Assembly (NCBI RefSeq): GCF_002221505.1
Contig: NZ_CP011036.1
Location: forward strand, 806,001-870,000
Direction of reading: 5' to 3'
Length of the DNA: 64,000 nucleotides
DNA from: Pseudoalteromonas nigrifaciens
Lineage (GTDB): Bacteria; Pseudomonadota; Gammaproteobacteria; Enterobacterales; Alteromonadaceae
Shown here: positions 42,620 to 50,195 of the stretch, piece by piece
Position numbering within the stretch: position 1 is the stretch's first letter
Layout: every line of letters starts with the position of its first letter
The notes under the pieces: generated by a model
What the model was told of the DNA's origin: nothing
Seen by the model: the letters and a program-made list of their open reading frames with translations, nothing else
Databases searched by the model: none
Program-made: the position numbers and the translations under genes

Positions 42620-42642
42620 GCAGCTTACCTAAGCTGCTTTTT
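42620..42642 (+). terminator. Terminator after SPOR paralogue 1
   Basis: GCAGCTTA / TAAGCTGC perfect 8-bp stem with a 2-base loop, followed by TTTTT. Paralogue 2 therefore probably has its own promoter. Confidence 0.8.
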
Positions 42643-42687
42643 ATAAATTAATTATAAAAAAATAAACAAAAAAGGTTAATAATCCTA

Positions 42688-43299
42688 ATGCTTTTAAAAT
42701 GGAACTTTAAGCGCATTACACTAATACTAGGATTGTCATTAGTTATAAGTGCATGCAATACAACTAAGCAAAATGAAAGCGCAGAACCGCTTGTAAAACA
42801 AGGCGCAGTAAATGCGCCGCAAAGTATACTTATTAAAAAAGCAGATTTAGTTTTACTACAAGACTCTGCAAAACAGTGGAAAAATGCTCAAACTAATGTT
42901 GACAAAATAAGCCAGCTAGAACACAAATTAACGCAGCTAACAGCCACTCTTATGCAACAAATAGAGCAGTCAGAACCCCCCTTAAGCGAACCTAAAGAAA
43001 CAATATTTAATTTAAATACTCGGTTAGATAAACCCCCAGCATTATTTTCTATACAAGTCGGTGCTTTTAAAAATGAGCCCGCACTTCATAGCGCATTAGC
43101 GCAATTAAAGTTAAAAGCCCCAAACATAATACATACTGAAACAGTCGTTAATATCGAGCCTGTAGTAGCTAACAAAGTTACTTTGTATCGATTAAAGCTA
43201 GGCTCTTATAAAAGTAAAGCTGCAGCACAAAGCGATTGTAAAACCTTAATACAGCAGCAAGTAGCTTGTTTTGTGGGCAATTACACCCAAAAAATTTAG
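42688..43299 (+). CDS. SPOR-domain lipoprotein, paralogue 2 of 3
   Basis: A signal sequence ends in the lipobox VISAC followed by Asn. The conserved helical segment (ILIKKADLVLLQDSAKQWKN, about residues 47-90) and a C-terminal SPOR-like domain (about 118-200: LFSIQVGAFKNEPALHSAL..., YRLKLGSYKSKAAAQSDC) match paralogues 1 and 3, including a Cys late in the domain. 203 residues with a shorter linker than paralogue 1. Its substrate is probably peptidoglycan (family inference); the cellular role is unknown. Confidence 0.8.
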   Translation: MLLKWNFKRITLILGLSLVISACNTTKQNESAEPLVKQGAVNAPQSILIKKADLVLLQDSAKQWKNAQTNVDKISQLEHKLTQLTATLMQQIEQSEPPLSEPKETIFNLNTRLDKPPALFSIQVGAFKNEPALHSALAQLKLKAPNIIHTETVVNIEPVVANKVTLYRLKLGSYKSKAAAQSDCKTLIQQQVACFVGNYTQKI

Positions 43300-43464
43300 C
43301 GAAGTATGTTTTAGGTATTTAAAGCTGATTAGTTATAACGTTGAAACTCAATTTACCTGTGTGCTAACACATACCTATAAGTCGAGCTAAAATTAATACA
43401 GCAGTTAAAACCCAGCAATGCAGTTTGTAAGTTCAATGCTAATTTAATAGCCAAGTAAAAATTT

Positions 43465-43486
43465 AAAAGGCAAATAATATGACGCG
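43465..43486 (+). pseudogene. Stranded ribosome site and start codon left of the IS30 element
   Basis: AAAAGG (43465-43470), then ATG ACG CG at 43479-43486, abuts the left end of the insertion sequence. The coding sequence of SPOR paralogue 3 resumes within four bases of the other end. The likely reading is that the element split the original 5' end of that gene after its second codon. No clear target duplication confirms this. Confidence 0.45.
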
Positions 43487-44573
43487 GATTCAAATCTGAA
43501 GTGCATAACGTTTAGGCGGCTTTAGCCGCCAAGTGATCCTGCATCAATTTTGCAGGCGTTTCAAATCCAAGTGTCTTCCTCGGACGATTATTAAGTTGCT
43601 CAAGTACTGGTATAACTTGCGCTGGTGTTACCGCCTTAAAATCTGTGCTCTTCGGCCAATACTGACGTAGTAATCCATTCGTGTTTTCATTCAATCCGCG
43701 CTCCCATGAGTGATAAGGGTGAGCAAAATAAACAGGAACACTTAAAGCGTCTGTGATTTGCTCGTGATAAGCGAACTCTTTTCCATTGTCAGCCGTGATG
43801 CTATGAAGCGCTGACCTATATGGCCTTAATAGTTCTATCGTCGCCGTAGTGACGGCTTCCGCTGTTTTTCCTGCCACCTGAGTTGATACAGTGAATTGGG
43901 TGACCCGCTCTACAATGGTAACAAGGGCGCCTCGATGACCTTTACCTATGACGGTATCTATTTCCCAATCTCCGATACGGCCTTTCTCATCAACTATTTG
44001 TGGACGTTCTTCAATGCTAACGCGATTTTTTATTTGCCCTCGGTTTGTTTTACAATGACTGCGCTTGTGATATTTCTTACCGTGTCGGCGCAGATGTAGG
44101 TATAACTCACCACCTGCTTTTTTATCTTCCCAGATATACAGATAAATGCATTCATGGCTGACAGACCGTTCACTTTCTTTGCGTAACCATCCCGTTATTT
44201 GTTCAGGACTCCACTTCTCATTAAGCTTCTGGGTAATTAAAGCTATCATTTCAGGTGTCATCTTAAGCGGTTTTCTTACACTTCTTCGACGAAACAAAGC
44301 CCGCTCATGAGCTTGTTTGTGTCTGTAACCTCGCTTACCTGTATTTCTAGAAAGCTCTCTTGAAATCGTAGATTGCGATAAATTAGTTAGCTCAGCAATA
44401 CTTTGTTGCGTAAAACCGCTTTTCTTTAGAACGGCGATCTGGCATCTTTGCGCATAGGTCAGTTGTTTGTAATGTCTCATTGTAAAATCTCTTGCCGGAG
44501 AAAAAGCAGTTAGCTTATGAGCAACTGACCACTTTATCTAGCCAAAACAAGTTATGCACTTACAATTTGAATC
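43487..44573 (-). mobile_element. IS30-family insertion sequence
   Basis: 1087 bp bounded by 23-bp terminal inverted repeats (43487-43509 and 44551-44573) that match at 20 of 23 positions: GATTCAAAT, three mismatches, then AAGTGCATAAC. One intact transposase fills the element on the minus strand. No obvious target duplication is seen at the ends. It lies between the second and third SPOR lipoprotein genes. Confidence 0.88.
43512..44480 (-). CDS. IS30-family transposase
   Basis: DDE transposase of 322 residues, apparently intact. The N-terminal helix-turn-helix (LTYAQRCQIAVLKKSGFTQQ, SQSTISRELSRN) binds the ends. The catalytic domain shows the acidic residues in GDWEIDTVIGKGH, TADNGKEFA and the WERGLNENTNGLLRQYWPK signature that defines IS30. 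Full length for the family, so the element may be active. Confidence 0.96.
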   Translation of the reverse strand: MRHYKQLTYAQRCQIAVLKKSGFTQQSIAELTNLSQSTISRELSRNTGKRGYRHKQAHERALFRRRSVRKPLKMTPEMIALITQKLNEKWSPEQITGWLRKESERSVSHECIYLYIWEDKKAGGELYLHLRRHGKKYHKRSHCKTNRGQIKNRVSIEERPQIVDEKGRIGDWEIDTVIGKGHRGALVTIVERVTQFTVSTQVAGKTAEAVTTATIELLRPYRSALHSITADNGKEFAYHEQITDALSVPVYFAHPYHSWERGLNENTNGLLRQYWPKSTDFKAVTPAQVIPVLEQLNNRPRKTLGFETPAKLMQDHLAAKAA

Positions 44574-44576
44574 TAG

Positions 44577-45230
44577 GTGATAAAACAACAGCTAATGAGA
44601 TTGTTAAGTATTAGCCTAATTGTACTTTGTGGATGCAGTAGTAAAGTTAAAGAGGCTCAACACAATGTTACTACCACAAATAAGGTTAGTAATGAGGTTA
44701 CTATTTCGGCAGAAGAATTAGCGCAATTAAGAGCATCATCTCAACAATGGCAACAAGCCAAAGCAGGCGTTAGACGTTTGCTTGTTATTGAACACGATTT
44801 AAAGTTACTTATTAGCCAATTAAATGAAGTAGCGCAACGAGAATCGACAACACAAAGTAATCTAAAGCAAGAGGGGAGCAACCTAAATCAAGACACTACA
44901 GCGTCAGAAGAGGCTGTTAATGTGCAAGCCAAAGCAACCGTACAACCTAAAGTAATACAGCCATTGTTTGCCCTGCAGGTCGCATCGGTTACCGATTGGA
45001 TACGATTAACCCAAAGTTATAATGAAGTGAAATCTAAGGCTACAAAACTATTAGCAAGCCCATTTATTGCCAACGTAGAAACCGCAAAGGTTAAAGGGGT
45101 TACTTTTTATCGCTTAAAAATTGGCGCTTATAAACTTCAAAAAAATGCAACGGCAGATTGCGATATACTAAAGCAGCATCAAGTGGGTTGTATTGTTAGT
45201 AATTACACAGAACAACCATTAAAATTATAA
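44577..45230 (+). CDS. SPOR-domain lipoprotein, paralogue 3 of 3 (5' end altered by IS30)
   Basis: The lipobox LCGC is followed by Ser. The conserved helical segment (VTISAEELAQLRASSQQWQQ, about 40-80), a linker and a SPOR-like domain (about 137-215: LFALQVASVTDW..., FYRLKIGAYKLQKNATADC) make it closest to paralogue 1. GTG 44577 lies 4 bases from the IS right end and has no native ribosome site; ATG 44595 (MRLLSISLIVLCGC) still gives a usable signal peptide. Its expression now depends on sequence inside or beyond the element. It is followed closely by the FlgO-family genes. Confidence 0.75.
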   Translation: MIKQQLMRLLSISLIVLCGCSSKVKEAQHNVTTTNKVSNEVTISAEELAQLRASSQQWQQAKAGVRRLLVIEHDLKLLISQLNEVAQRESTTQSNLKQEGSNLNQDTTASEEAVNVQAKATVQPKVIQPLFALQVASVTDWIRLTQSYNEVKSKATKLLASPFIANVETAKVKGVTFYRLKIGAYKLQKNATADCDILKQHQVGCIVSNYTEQPLKL

Positions 45231-45232
45231 AT

Positions 45233-45248
45233 AGGCATAGTAATTGCT
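45233..45248 (+). promoter_or_regulatory. Candidate sigma-54 promoter before the FlgO-family operon
   Basis: AGGCATAGTAATTGCT has GG and GC separated by exactly 10 bases, and TTGCT at -12, as in the sigma-54 consensus TGGCAC-N5-TTGCA. It starts 3 bases after the paralogue 3 stop codon and 49 bases before the first FlgO-family ATG. The same kind of site precedes flgB, flgF, flgP and flgT in this window. Confidence 0.6.
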
Positions 45249-45281
45249 TTGTTATTGTCATGTTTTTTGAGGATGGCAACT

Positions 45282-45875
45282 ATGCGCCTTTTATTACCGT
45301 TATTATTAGTAAACTTAGCAGCATGTAGCTTAACACCACAGCCTGAGCCAAGTGTGAGCACGCCTGCGCGTATAGCAACCATGGCACCTTATACGGTTAA
45401 CGACTACGTAAATAACTTAACTTATCAGCTTAGTCACTTTAAAGGGCCTTTAAGCGGTAACTCTCGCATTGGGGTAAGCAGCTTTTATTACGCAAACGCG
45501 CTAGATTCAAAGCTTCCCAGCGGCCAAGCTGAAGGTTTAAGCCAGCAAATTCAAGAAAGCCTGCTAACACAATTCACTCAATTGGGATATAACACCGTTG
45601 AGTACCGTTTAAGTAATAATATAAATTTAGCATCTAACGCCGACAGCGCGCTTAGCAGAGATATAACTAAACTGCGCGAACGTCAGAATATTGACTTAAT
45701 TATTACCGGCACAGTTACGCGCCAGCAACATGCTTACATTGTTAATGCCCGATTGGTTAATATTAATAATAAACACGTTTTATCAGCTGGCAGTACCGAA
45801 ATCCCGATTAATGTAATGTGGGGCAGTGAAAAAGTTCAGCAACGCGATAATAACTTATATCGCAGCGAATACTAA
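45282..45875 (+). CDS. FlgO-domain lipoprotein, paralogue 1 of 3
   Basis: A predicted outer-membrane lipoprotein (signal ending VNLAAC, then Ser). The FlgO domain covers about residues 30-180: YTVNDYVNNLTYQL, SRIGVSSFYYANALDS, QIQESLLTQFTQLGY, DLIITGTVTRQQHAYIVNARLV. In Vibrio, FlgO is an outer-membrane component needed for motility with FlgP and FlgT. GAGG sits 9 bases before ATG 45282; earlier in-frame starts lack a better site. 197 residues. Which of the three paralogues is the true FlgO is undecided. Confidence 0.82.
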   Translation: MRLLLPLLLVNLAACSLTPQPEPSVSTPARIATMAPYTVNDYVNNLTYQLSHFKGPLSGNSRIGVSSFYYANALDSKLPSGQAEGLSQQIQESLLTQFTQLGYNTVEYRLSNNINLASNADSALSRDITKLRERQNIDLIITGTVTRQQHAYIVNARLVNINNKHVLSAGSTEIPINVMWGSEKVQQRDNNLYRSEY

Positions 45876-45888
45876 TTAGGAGCACAAA

Positions 45889-46581
45889 ATGAAAAAGCTA
45901 TTACTTACATTATGTTTGCCATTGGGCTTTGGGTGCTCACAAATGCTAACAGGCATGAACTCAGACACCACACAAAAAAATCAAAACAACTCAGTACAAT
46001 TGGCTAATGGCGAGCGTGCAGTGGCAGCCCCAATGACCGACAATCAGGTATATCAGTCGGGGTTAGGGCAACATACTAATTATTCAAAATCGAGCACGCC
46101 ATCACGTAAAAACATTAATCATTATGTGCGTGGCATAATGCAAAGCATGGTAGAAAACCTACAATATGTGAACGAAAAAACACCACTGGCCGTTTCAAGT
46201 TTTGTGTTTTTAGATGATGATTACAACGACGCAAGTTTGTTAGGAAATCAAATTGCCGAAAGTTTTATGCATGAACTACACAGCTTTGGCATACCTGTTA
46301 TCGACTTTAAAACTACCGATTATATGCGCGTAACCCCAAGCGGCGACTTTGTATTTAGCCGCGACTACCTTGAGCTAAACCAAGATCAAAACTTTAACTA
46401 TGTTTTAGCCGGTACTTTAGTAAGCCATCAAGGTGGTGTGCTTGTAAATGCACGTATTATTGGCTTAGCTAGTAAAGCCGTAGTAGGAACAGCGCAAGGC
46501 TTTATTCCTCAGTCAGTGGTTGATGCACTTAATAGTAGCTACAGAACCGATGGCATTATGCTTAAACAAGCCAGTAAATGA
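45889..46581 (+). CDS. FlgO-domain lipoprotein, paralogue 2 of 3
   Basis: The lipobox GFGC is followed by Ser. A low-complexity Asn/Gln spacer leads into a FlgO domain (about 85-220) with LGNQIAESFMHELHSFGI, VIDFKTTDYMRV, GDFVFSRDYLEL and NYVLAGTLVSHQGGVLVNAR. A good AGGAG site precedes the ATG, 13 bp after paralogue 1. 230 residues. It is more similar to paralogue 3 than to paralogue 1. Confidence 0.82.
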   Translation: MKKLLLTLCLPLGFGCSQMLTGMNSDTTQKNQNNSVQLANGERAVAAPMTDNQVYQSGLGQHTNYSKSSTPSRKNINHYVRGIMQSMVENLQYVNEKTPLAVSSFVFLDDDYNDASLLGNQIAESFMHELHSFGIPVIDFKTTDYMRVTPSGDFVFSRDYLELNQDQNFNYVLAGTLVSHQGGVLVNARIIGLASKAVVGTAQGFIPQSVVDALNSSYRTDGIMLKQASK

Positions 46582-46592
46582 GCGAGGCAATA

Positions 46593-47252
46593 ATGGGTTA
46601 CAAATTAAATAGCGTTACCGCATTATTTATCCTGCTAGGATTGGCAGGGTGCTCTACTGCGGGTAATAATAAGCAGGTTAAAACTAATAATGCAGACACT
46701 CATTTTGATGTGAATGCTCGTTATGAGCATGCACAAGGGCTAAAAACGCAGAGCGAATACGACGCGTCGCGACAATTTACGCCGTTAAAACATCATAAAA
46801 CCTTGGTTAATTATGTAGAGCAAATGGCGCTTGATTTAGTCGACACTCTAGAGTCTGTTAGTGAGCTTGATGAGAGCATAAATATAGCGGTGACAAGCAT
46901 AGTCGATTTAGATGCCACCCTAAATAACAGCAACCAGCTGGGTAACCAAATATCAGAAACACTCATTCATCAACTACAAAAGTTTGGTTATGGGGTGGTT
47001 GATTTTAAAACGAGTGATGCAATAAACGTAAATCGCCGTGGCGACTTTGTTTTTTCACGAGACATAAAAAACCTTAGCAAAAAGCATATGGCAAGCCATG
47101 TACTCGGTGGTACGTTAATATACCGCGCTAATGGCGTTACAGTGAATACCCGAGTTATAAACGTAAATAATAAACAAGTCGTTGCCAGTAGCCGAAAATT
47201 TATACCAATATACGTTTTAAACAAAGAAGATATCTACTTATCAAGTAATTAA
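46593..47252 (+). CDS. FlgO-domain lipoprotein, paralogue 3 of 3
   Basis: The lipobox GLAGC is followed by Ser, then a spacer and a FlgO domain (about 75-210): LGNQISETLIHQLQKFGY, VVDFKTSDAINV, RGDFVFSRDIKNL, VLGGTLIYRANGVTVNTRV. An ATGA overlap at 46578 would start 5 codons earlier, but GAGG lies 6 bases before ATG 46593, which is preferred. Last gene before tRNA-Arg. The three FlgO-like proteins may form a ring or hetero-oligomer at the outer membrane (inference). Confidence 0.82.
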   Translation: MGYKLNSVTALFILLGLAGCSTAGNNKQVKTNNADTHFDVNARYEHAQGLKTQSEYDASRQFTPLKHHKTLVNYVEQMALDLVDTLESVSELDESINIAVTSIVDLDATLNNSNQLGNQISETLIHQLQKFGYGVVDFKTSDAINVNRRGDFVFSRDIKNLSKKHMASHVLGGTLIYRANGVTVNTRVINVNNKQVVASSRKFIPIYVLNKEDIYLSSN

Positions 47253-47310
47253 ACACAGTTTGCACTTGATCCAAAAAAGACAATGCCGTTATAATTTTAG
47301 CCTCAGTTTA

Positions 47311-47385
47311 GGCCTCTTAGTTAAATGGATATAACGGCCCCCTCCTAAGGGGCAGTTGCAAGTTCGATTCTTGCAGGGGCTACCA
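47311..47385 (+). tRNA. tRNA-Arg (anticodon CCT)
   Basis: 75 nt with encoded CCA. Acceptor GGCCTCT / AGGGGCT (first pair G-U), D stem GTTA/TAAC, anticodon stem GCCCC/GGGGC with loop CTCCTAA (anticodon 47344-47346), T stem GCAAG/CTTGC with loop TTCGATT. It closely resembles E. coli tRNA-Arg(CCT) and reads AGG codons. This tRNA is a known integration target in some bacteria, but no integrase or att duplication is seen here. Confidence 0.96.
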
Positions 47386-47644
47386 GTAAAATCAATGAGT
47401 TATGGGGTTGGTGCTTTGAAGTTCAAACTTTATCTAGCACATATGTAGCTGTGCTAACTCAGGCATTCATTTTCAAAAAAAGATTATTAATACTTCTGTA
47501 TTTTAAACATCTAATTCAATTTATCACTTCAGTCGAATAAATATTACAGCACTAAGTTAAAGCTAGGCCGTGATATAAAAAACTTTATTCAGGTTTTGTC
47601 GCGCTGGCGAGTCGTGTTAAACGTAACATGGGTGGTTAATTTTT

Positions 47645-47680
47645 ACGTAGGTTGGCTTGATCAAAGCGAAACCCAACGAA
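47645..47680. repeat. REP-like palindromic sequence
   Basis: GTAGGTTGG, a spacer with AAGCGAAA, then CCCAAC: a pattern of the GTAGGTTGGG...CCCAACG family of short palindromic repeats scattered in gammaproteobacterial intergenic DNA. Only one copy is present in the window. Confidence 0.45.
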
Positions 47681-47750
47681 AAATTATGTTATCAATTAAT
47701 ATCGCTGTTTTGCATTATCGATTGGCTGTCACTCGCTTTAAGTTGAGCAT

Positions 47751-47778
47751 AAAAAAGCGAGTAAATAAATTTACTCGC
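47751..47778 (-). terminator. Terminator of the Lpd-like gene
   Basis: GCGAGTAAAT / ATTTACTCGC perfect 10-bp stem with a 2-base loop. Read leftward it is followed by six T residues (AAAAAA at 47751-47756 on the given strand). Confidence 0.8.
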
Positions 47779-47800
47779 TGATTATTTTTATTTAGCCTTG

Positions 47801-47840
47801 TAAGCCCTAAGCCCTAAGCCCTAAGCCCTAAGCCCTAAGC
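47801..47840. repeat. Heptamer tandem array (TAAGCCC x 5.7)
   Basis: Five perfect TAAGCCC copies plus TAAGC end exactly at the base before the stop codon of the leftward reductase gene. It is a candidate slippage-prone array; copy number likely varies among strains (inference). Confidence 0.9.
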
Positions 47841-49289
47841 TTATGCCCCCGGGCCACATTCCATACAATGGTTAATAATGTCTGGGCCAAATTTAAGTTT
47901 GGCGTTTAAGTCGCGCAGCGCTGTGCGTAGCCCTTCTTCGATCACTGGGTGGTAATAAGGCATTTCTAACATTTGTGGTACGGTCATTTTGTTTTGTACC
48001 GCCCATGCTAGTAGGTGAGCTAAATGCTCGGCTTGTGGGCCGATAAATTCTGCACCTAAAAATAACCCTGTGCCTTGCTCGGCGTAAACACGCATGTGGC
48101 CTTTGTTTTTAAGCATGACGCGGCTGCGGCCTTGGTTTTCAAAGCTTACTTCGCCTATTTCAAAACAGTCGCAGCTGCCTAAGCGAGTGGTGATCTCTTT
48201 ATAACTTTCGCCAACCATGGCTATTTGCGGGTCGCTAAATACGGCGGCAATTTTTGCTCTGCGTAATCCTGGTTGTACATCGGGGAAGCGTCCAGCATTT
48301 TGGCCAGCAATTAGACCTTGATCGGATGCTTCGTGTAATAGTGGCAGCATATTACTGGCGTCGCCTGCGATAAATATATTTGAATCGCCACATTGCATTG
48401 TTTTAGCATTAGCAACAGGTACGCCGCGCTCATCAAGTTCAATACCGGTGTTTTCTAAGCCGAGTTTATCTGTGTTTGGTACGCGCCCCGTTGCGGCAAG
48501 TACGTAGTCAAATTGCTCGGTGTGTTTAGCACCTTGTTTGTCGGTGTAAGTAAGCTGCGCTTTGTTGTTTACTTGCATCATGTCGGATACGTTTGAGTCG
48601 GTATCAACAAAAAATTCTTCGGCAAATACGGTGTTTGCGTAGTCTTTTACTACTGGGTCGGTAAGGGGGCCAATTGCACCACCAACACCAAATAATTTTA
48701 CTTTAACGCCTAAACGGTGCAGTGCTTGGCCAATTTCAAGGCCGATAACACCTGGGCCAAATACGGCTACCGATTCTGGAAGGTCGTCCCAGTCAAATAC
48801 GTCGTCGTTTATAATTAATTTGTCGCCAAAATTATTAAATACGCCAGGGTATGAAGGGCGTGAGCCGGTTGCTATAACAAAGCGTTTAGCAGTAATTACG
48901 GTGTGATCATCTATTTGTATGCGGTTTGCGTCTAAAAATTTAGCATAGCCACGAATTTTGTCATCGCTTGGAAGCTCATCTACAGCTTCTACTACAAATC
49001 CGGCAAAGCGGTCGCGTTCACTTTTAACGCGTGCCATCACTTCTTTACCATTAATACGTGGTGCAGAGCTGTGTACACCAAATGCAGGTGCCATTGTGAT
49101 TGAGTGCGCAGCTTCAGCAGCTGCAATTAATAATTTACTCGGCATGCAACCAACTCGTGCGCAGGTAGTGCCGTAAGGGCCTGATTCGATCATAAGTACG
49201 TTATTTGTAAATTGTTTAGCATTACGATAAGCACTTAAACCCGCAGTACCCGCACCAATAACAACAACGTCGGTTTGCAATTCTTTCAT
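47841..49289 (-). CDS. Dihydrolipoamide dehydrogenase-like flavoprotein disulfide reductase
   Basis: FAD/NAD(P)-dependent pyridine nucleotide-disulfide oxidoreductase. The FAD motif GAGTAGLSAYRNA and the redox-active pair CARVGC are present. A second GxGxxG (FGPGVIGLEIGQAL) binds NAD(P), and the C-terminal HPVIEEGLRTALRDL holds the catalytic His-Glu. The tail CMECGPGA adds two Cys. ATG 49289 follows AAGGA. It lies 70 bp downstream of the peroxiredoxin-glutaredoxin gene and probably supplies electrons in peroxide detoxification rather than serving a 2-oxoacid dehydrogenase, whose genes are absent here (inference). Confidence 0.88.
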   Translation of the reverse strand: MKELQTDVVVIGAGTAGLSAYRNAKQFTNNVLMIESGPYGTTCARVGCMPSKLLIAAAEAAHSITMAPAFGVHSSAPRINGKEVMARVKSERDRFAGFVVEAVDELPSDDKIRGYAKFLDANRIQIDDHTVITAKRFVIATGSRPSYPGVFNNFGDKLIINDDVFDWDDLPESVAVFGPGVIGLEIGQALHRLGVKVKLFGVGGAIGPLTDPVVKDYANTVFAEEFFVDTDSNVSDMMQVNNKAQLTYTDKQGAKHTEQFDYVLAATGRVPNTDKLGLENTGIELDERGVPVANAKTMQCGDSNIFIAGDASNMLPLLHEASDQGLIAGQNAGRFPDVQPGLRRAKIAAVFSDPQIAMVGESYKEITTRLGSCDCFEIGEVSFENQGRSRVMLKNKGHMRVYAEQGTGLFLGAEFIGPQAEHLAHLLAWAVQNKMTVPQMLEMPYYHPVIEEGLRTALRDLNAKLKFGPDIINHCMECGPGA

Positions 49290-49359
49290 TATTTTTTCCT
49301 TATAAAATAGGGGCAACCAGTGCCCCTATTTATATTTACTAATTGAGCAAAATTATTAA

Positions 49360-50088
49360 TTAAGCAAAGTATTTTTCTAAATCGTCTGAGCCACCAATGT
49401 GCTTACCGCCAATAAATACTTGTGGAACGGTTTCACGGCCAGATACTGCTTTAAGGCTTGTTAGTGATGCGCCTGAGCCCATAACAATTTCTTCAAATGC
49501 AAAGCCTTTTTCTGTAAGAAGCGCTTTAGCTTTTGAACAGAACGGACAACCAGGTTTAGTAAATACAGTTACTGGCTCTGGTTTAGCTTGCTTAGGGTTG
49601 ATGTAGTCAAGCATTGTATCTGCGTCAGATACTTCAAACGGGTCGCCTGGTAAATCTGGTTCGATGAACATTTTGTCGATCACGCCATCTTTTACAAGCA
49701 TAGAGTATCTCCAGCTGCGCTTACCAAAACCTAGGTCATTTTTATCTACTAACATGCCCATGCCGTCAGTAAATTCGCCGTTACCGTCTGGTAGTAAAGT
49801 AATGTTTTGCGCTTCTTGATGCTCAGCCCATGCGTTCATTACAAAGGTGTCGTTTACCGATAAACATACAATTTCGTCAACGCCGTTTTGCTTAAGTACG
49901 CCAGCTAGTTCGTTGTAACGTGGTAAATGAGTAGACGAACACGTTGGTGTAAATGCACCCGGTAGTGAAAATACAACAACCGTTTTACCTTTAAAAATGT
50001 CGTCTGTTGTTACTGATTTCCATTCATCGTTTTGACGAGTTGCAAATGTAACGCTTGGGATTGTTTTGCCTTCAATATTGTTTAACAT
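49360..50088 (-). CDS. Peroxiredoxin-glutaredoxin fusion protein
   Basis: Glutathione-dependent peroxidase. An N-terminal Prx5-type domain (about 1-160, peroxidatic Cys in [14 protein letters not shown]) is fused to a C-terminal glutaredoxin (about 170-242, active site [10 protein letters not shown] and [17 protein letters not shown]). This matches the PGdx hybrids of Haemophilus and Vibrio. ATG 50088 with an AGAGGA site gives 242 residues. It is divergent from oxyR across a clear OxyR site, so peroxide induction is expected. Confidence 0.95.
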   Translation of the reverse strand: MLNNIEGKTIPSVTFATRQNDEWKSVTTDDIFKGKTVVVFSLPGAFTPTCSSTHLPRYNELAGVLKQNGVDEIVCLSVNDTFVMNAWAEHQEAQNITLLPDGNGEFTDGMGMLVDKNDLGFGKRSWRYSMLVKDGVIDKMFIEPDLPGDPFEVSDADTMLDYINPKQAKPEPVTVFTKPGCPFCSKAKALLTEKGFAFEEIVMGSGASLTSLKAVSGRETVPQVFIGGKHIGGSDDLEKYFA

Positions 50089-50148
50089 AATTTTTGTTCC
50101 TCTTGATTTGTTGATAGCCATTATGGCGGTGATTTAAATATAGTTCCA

Positions 50149-50185
50149 ATCGTTTGTTTGTATTAAACTGATAGGTATAAGCTAT
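50149..50185. promoter_or_regulatory. OxyR-binding site between prx-grx and oxyR
   Basis: ATCG-N7-GTAT-N7-ATAG-N7-CTAT matches the OxyR tetrad motif ATAG-N7-CTAT-N7-ATAG-N7-CTAT at 14 of 16 defined positions. It lies just upstream of oxyR (start 50196) and 61 bp from the divergent peroxidase start. Confidence 0.75.
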
Positions 50186-50195
50186 CAGCCTGGTA

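Larger units (their letters stand above)
47386..47840. other. Intergenic region: REP-like hairpin, terminator and heptamer array
   Basis: No supportable gene. It holds a GTTGG...CCAAC REP-like element (47645-47680), a terminator for the leftward reductase gene (47751-47778) and a TAAGCCC array that touches the stop codon of that gene (47801-47840). The first ~250 bases after the tRNA show nothing recognisable. Confidence 0.6.

Noticed and set aside
47311..47385. Integrative element at tRNA-Arg
   Set aside because: No integrase, no repeated tRNA 3' end and no shift in gene content toward phage or plasmid genes were seen nearby.
47596..47781. 61-codon plus-strand frame after the tRNA
   Set aside because: Runs through the REP-like palindrome and the terminator of the leftward gene; no credible start region.
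47801..47840. CRISPR or telomere-like repeat
   Set aside because: Units are 7 bp with no spacers and lie in the chromosome interior; it is a simple tandem array.
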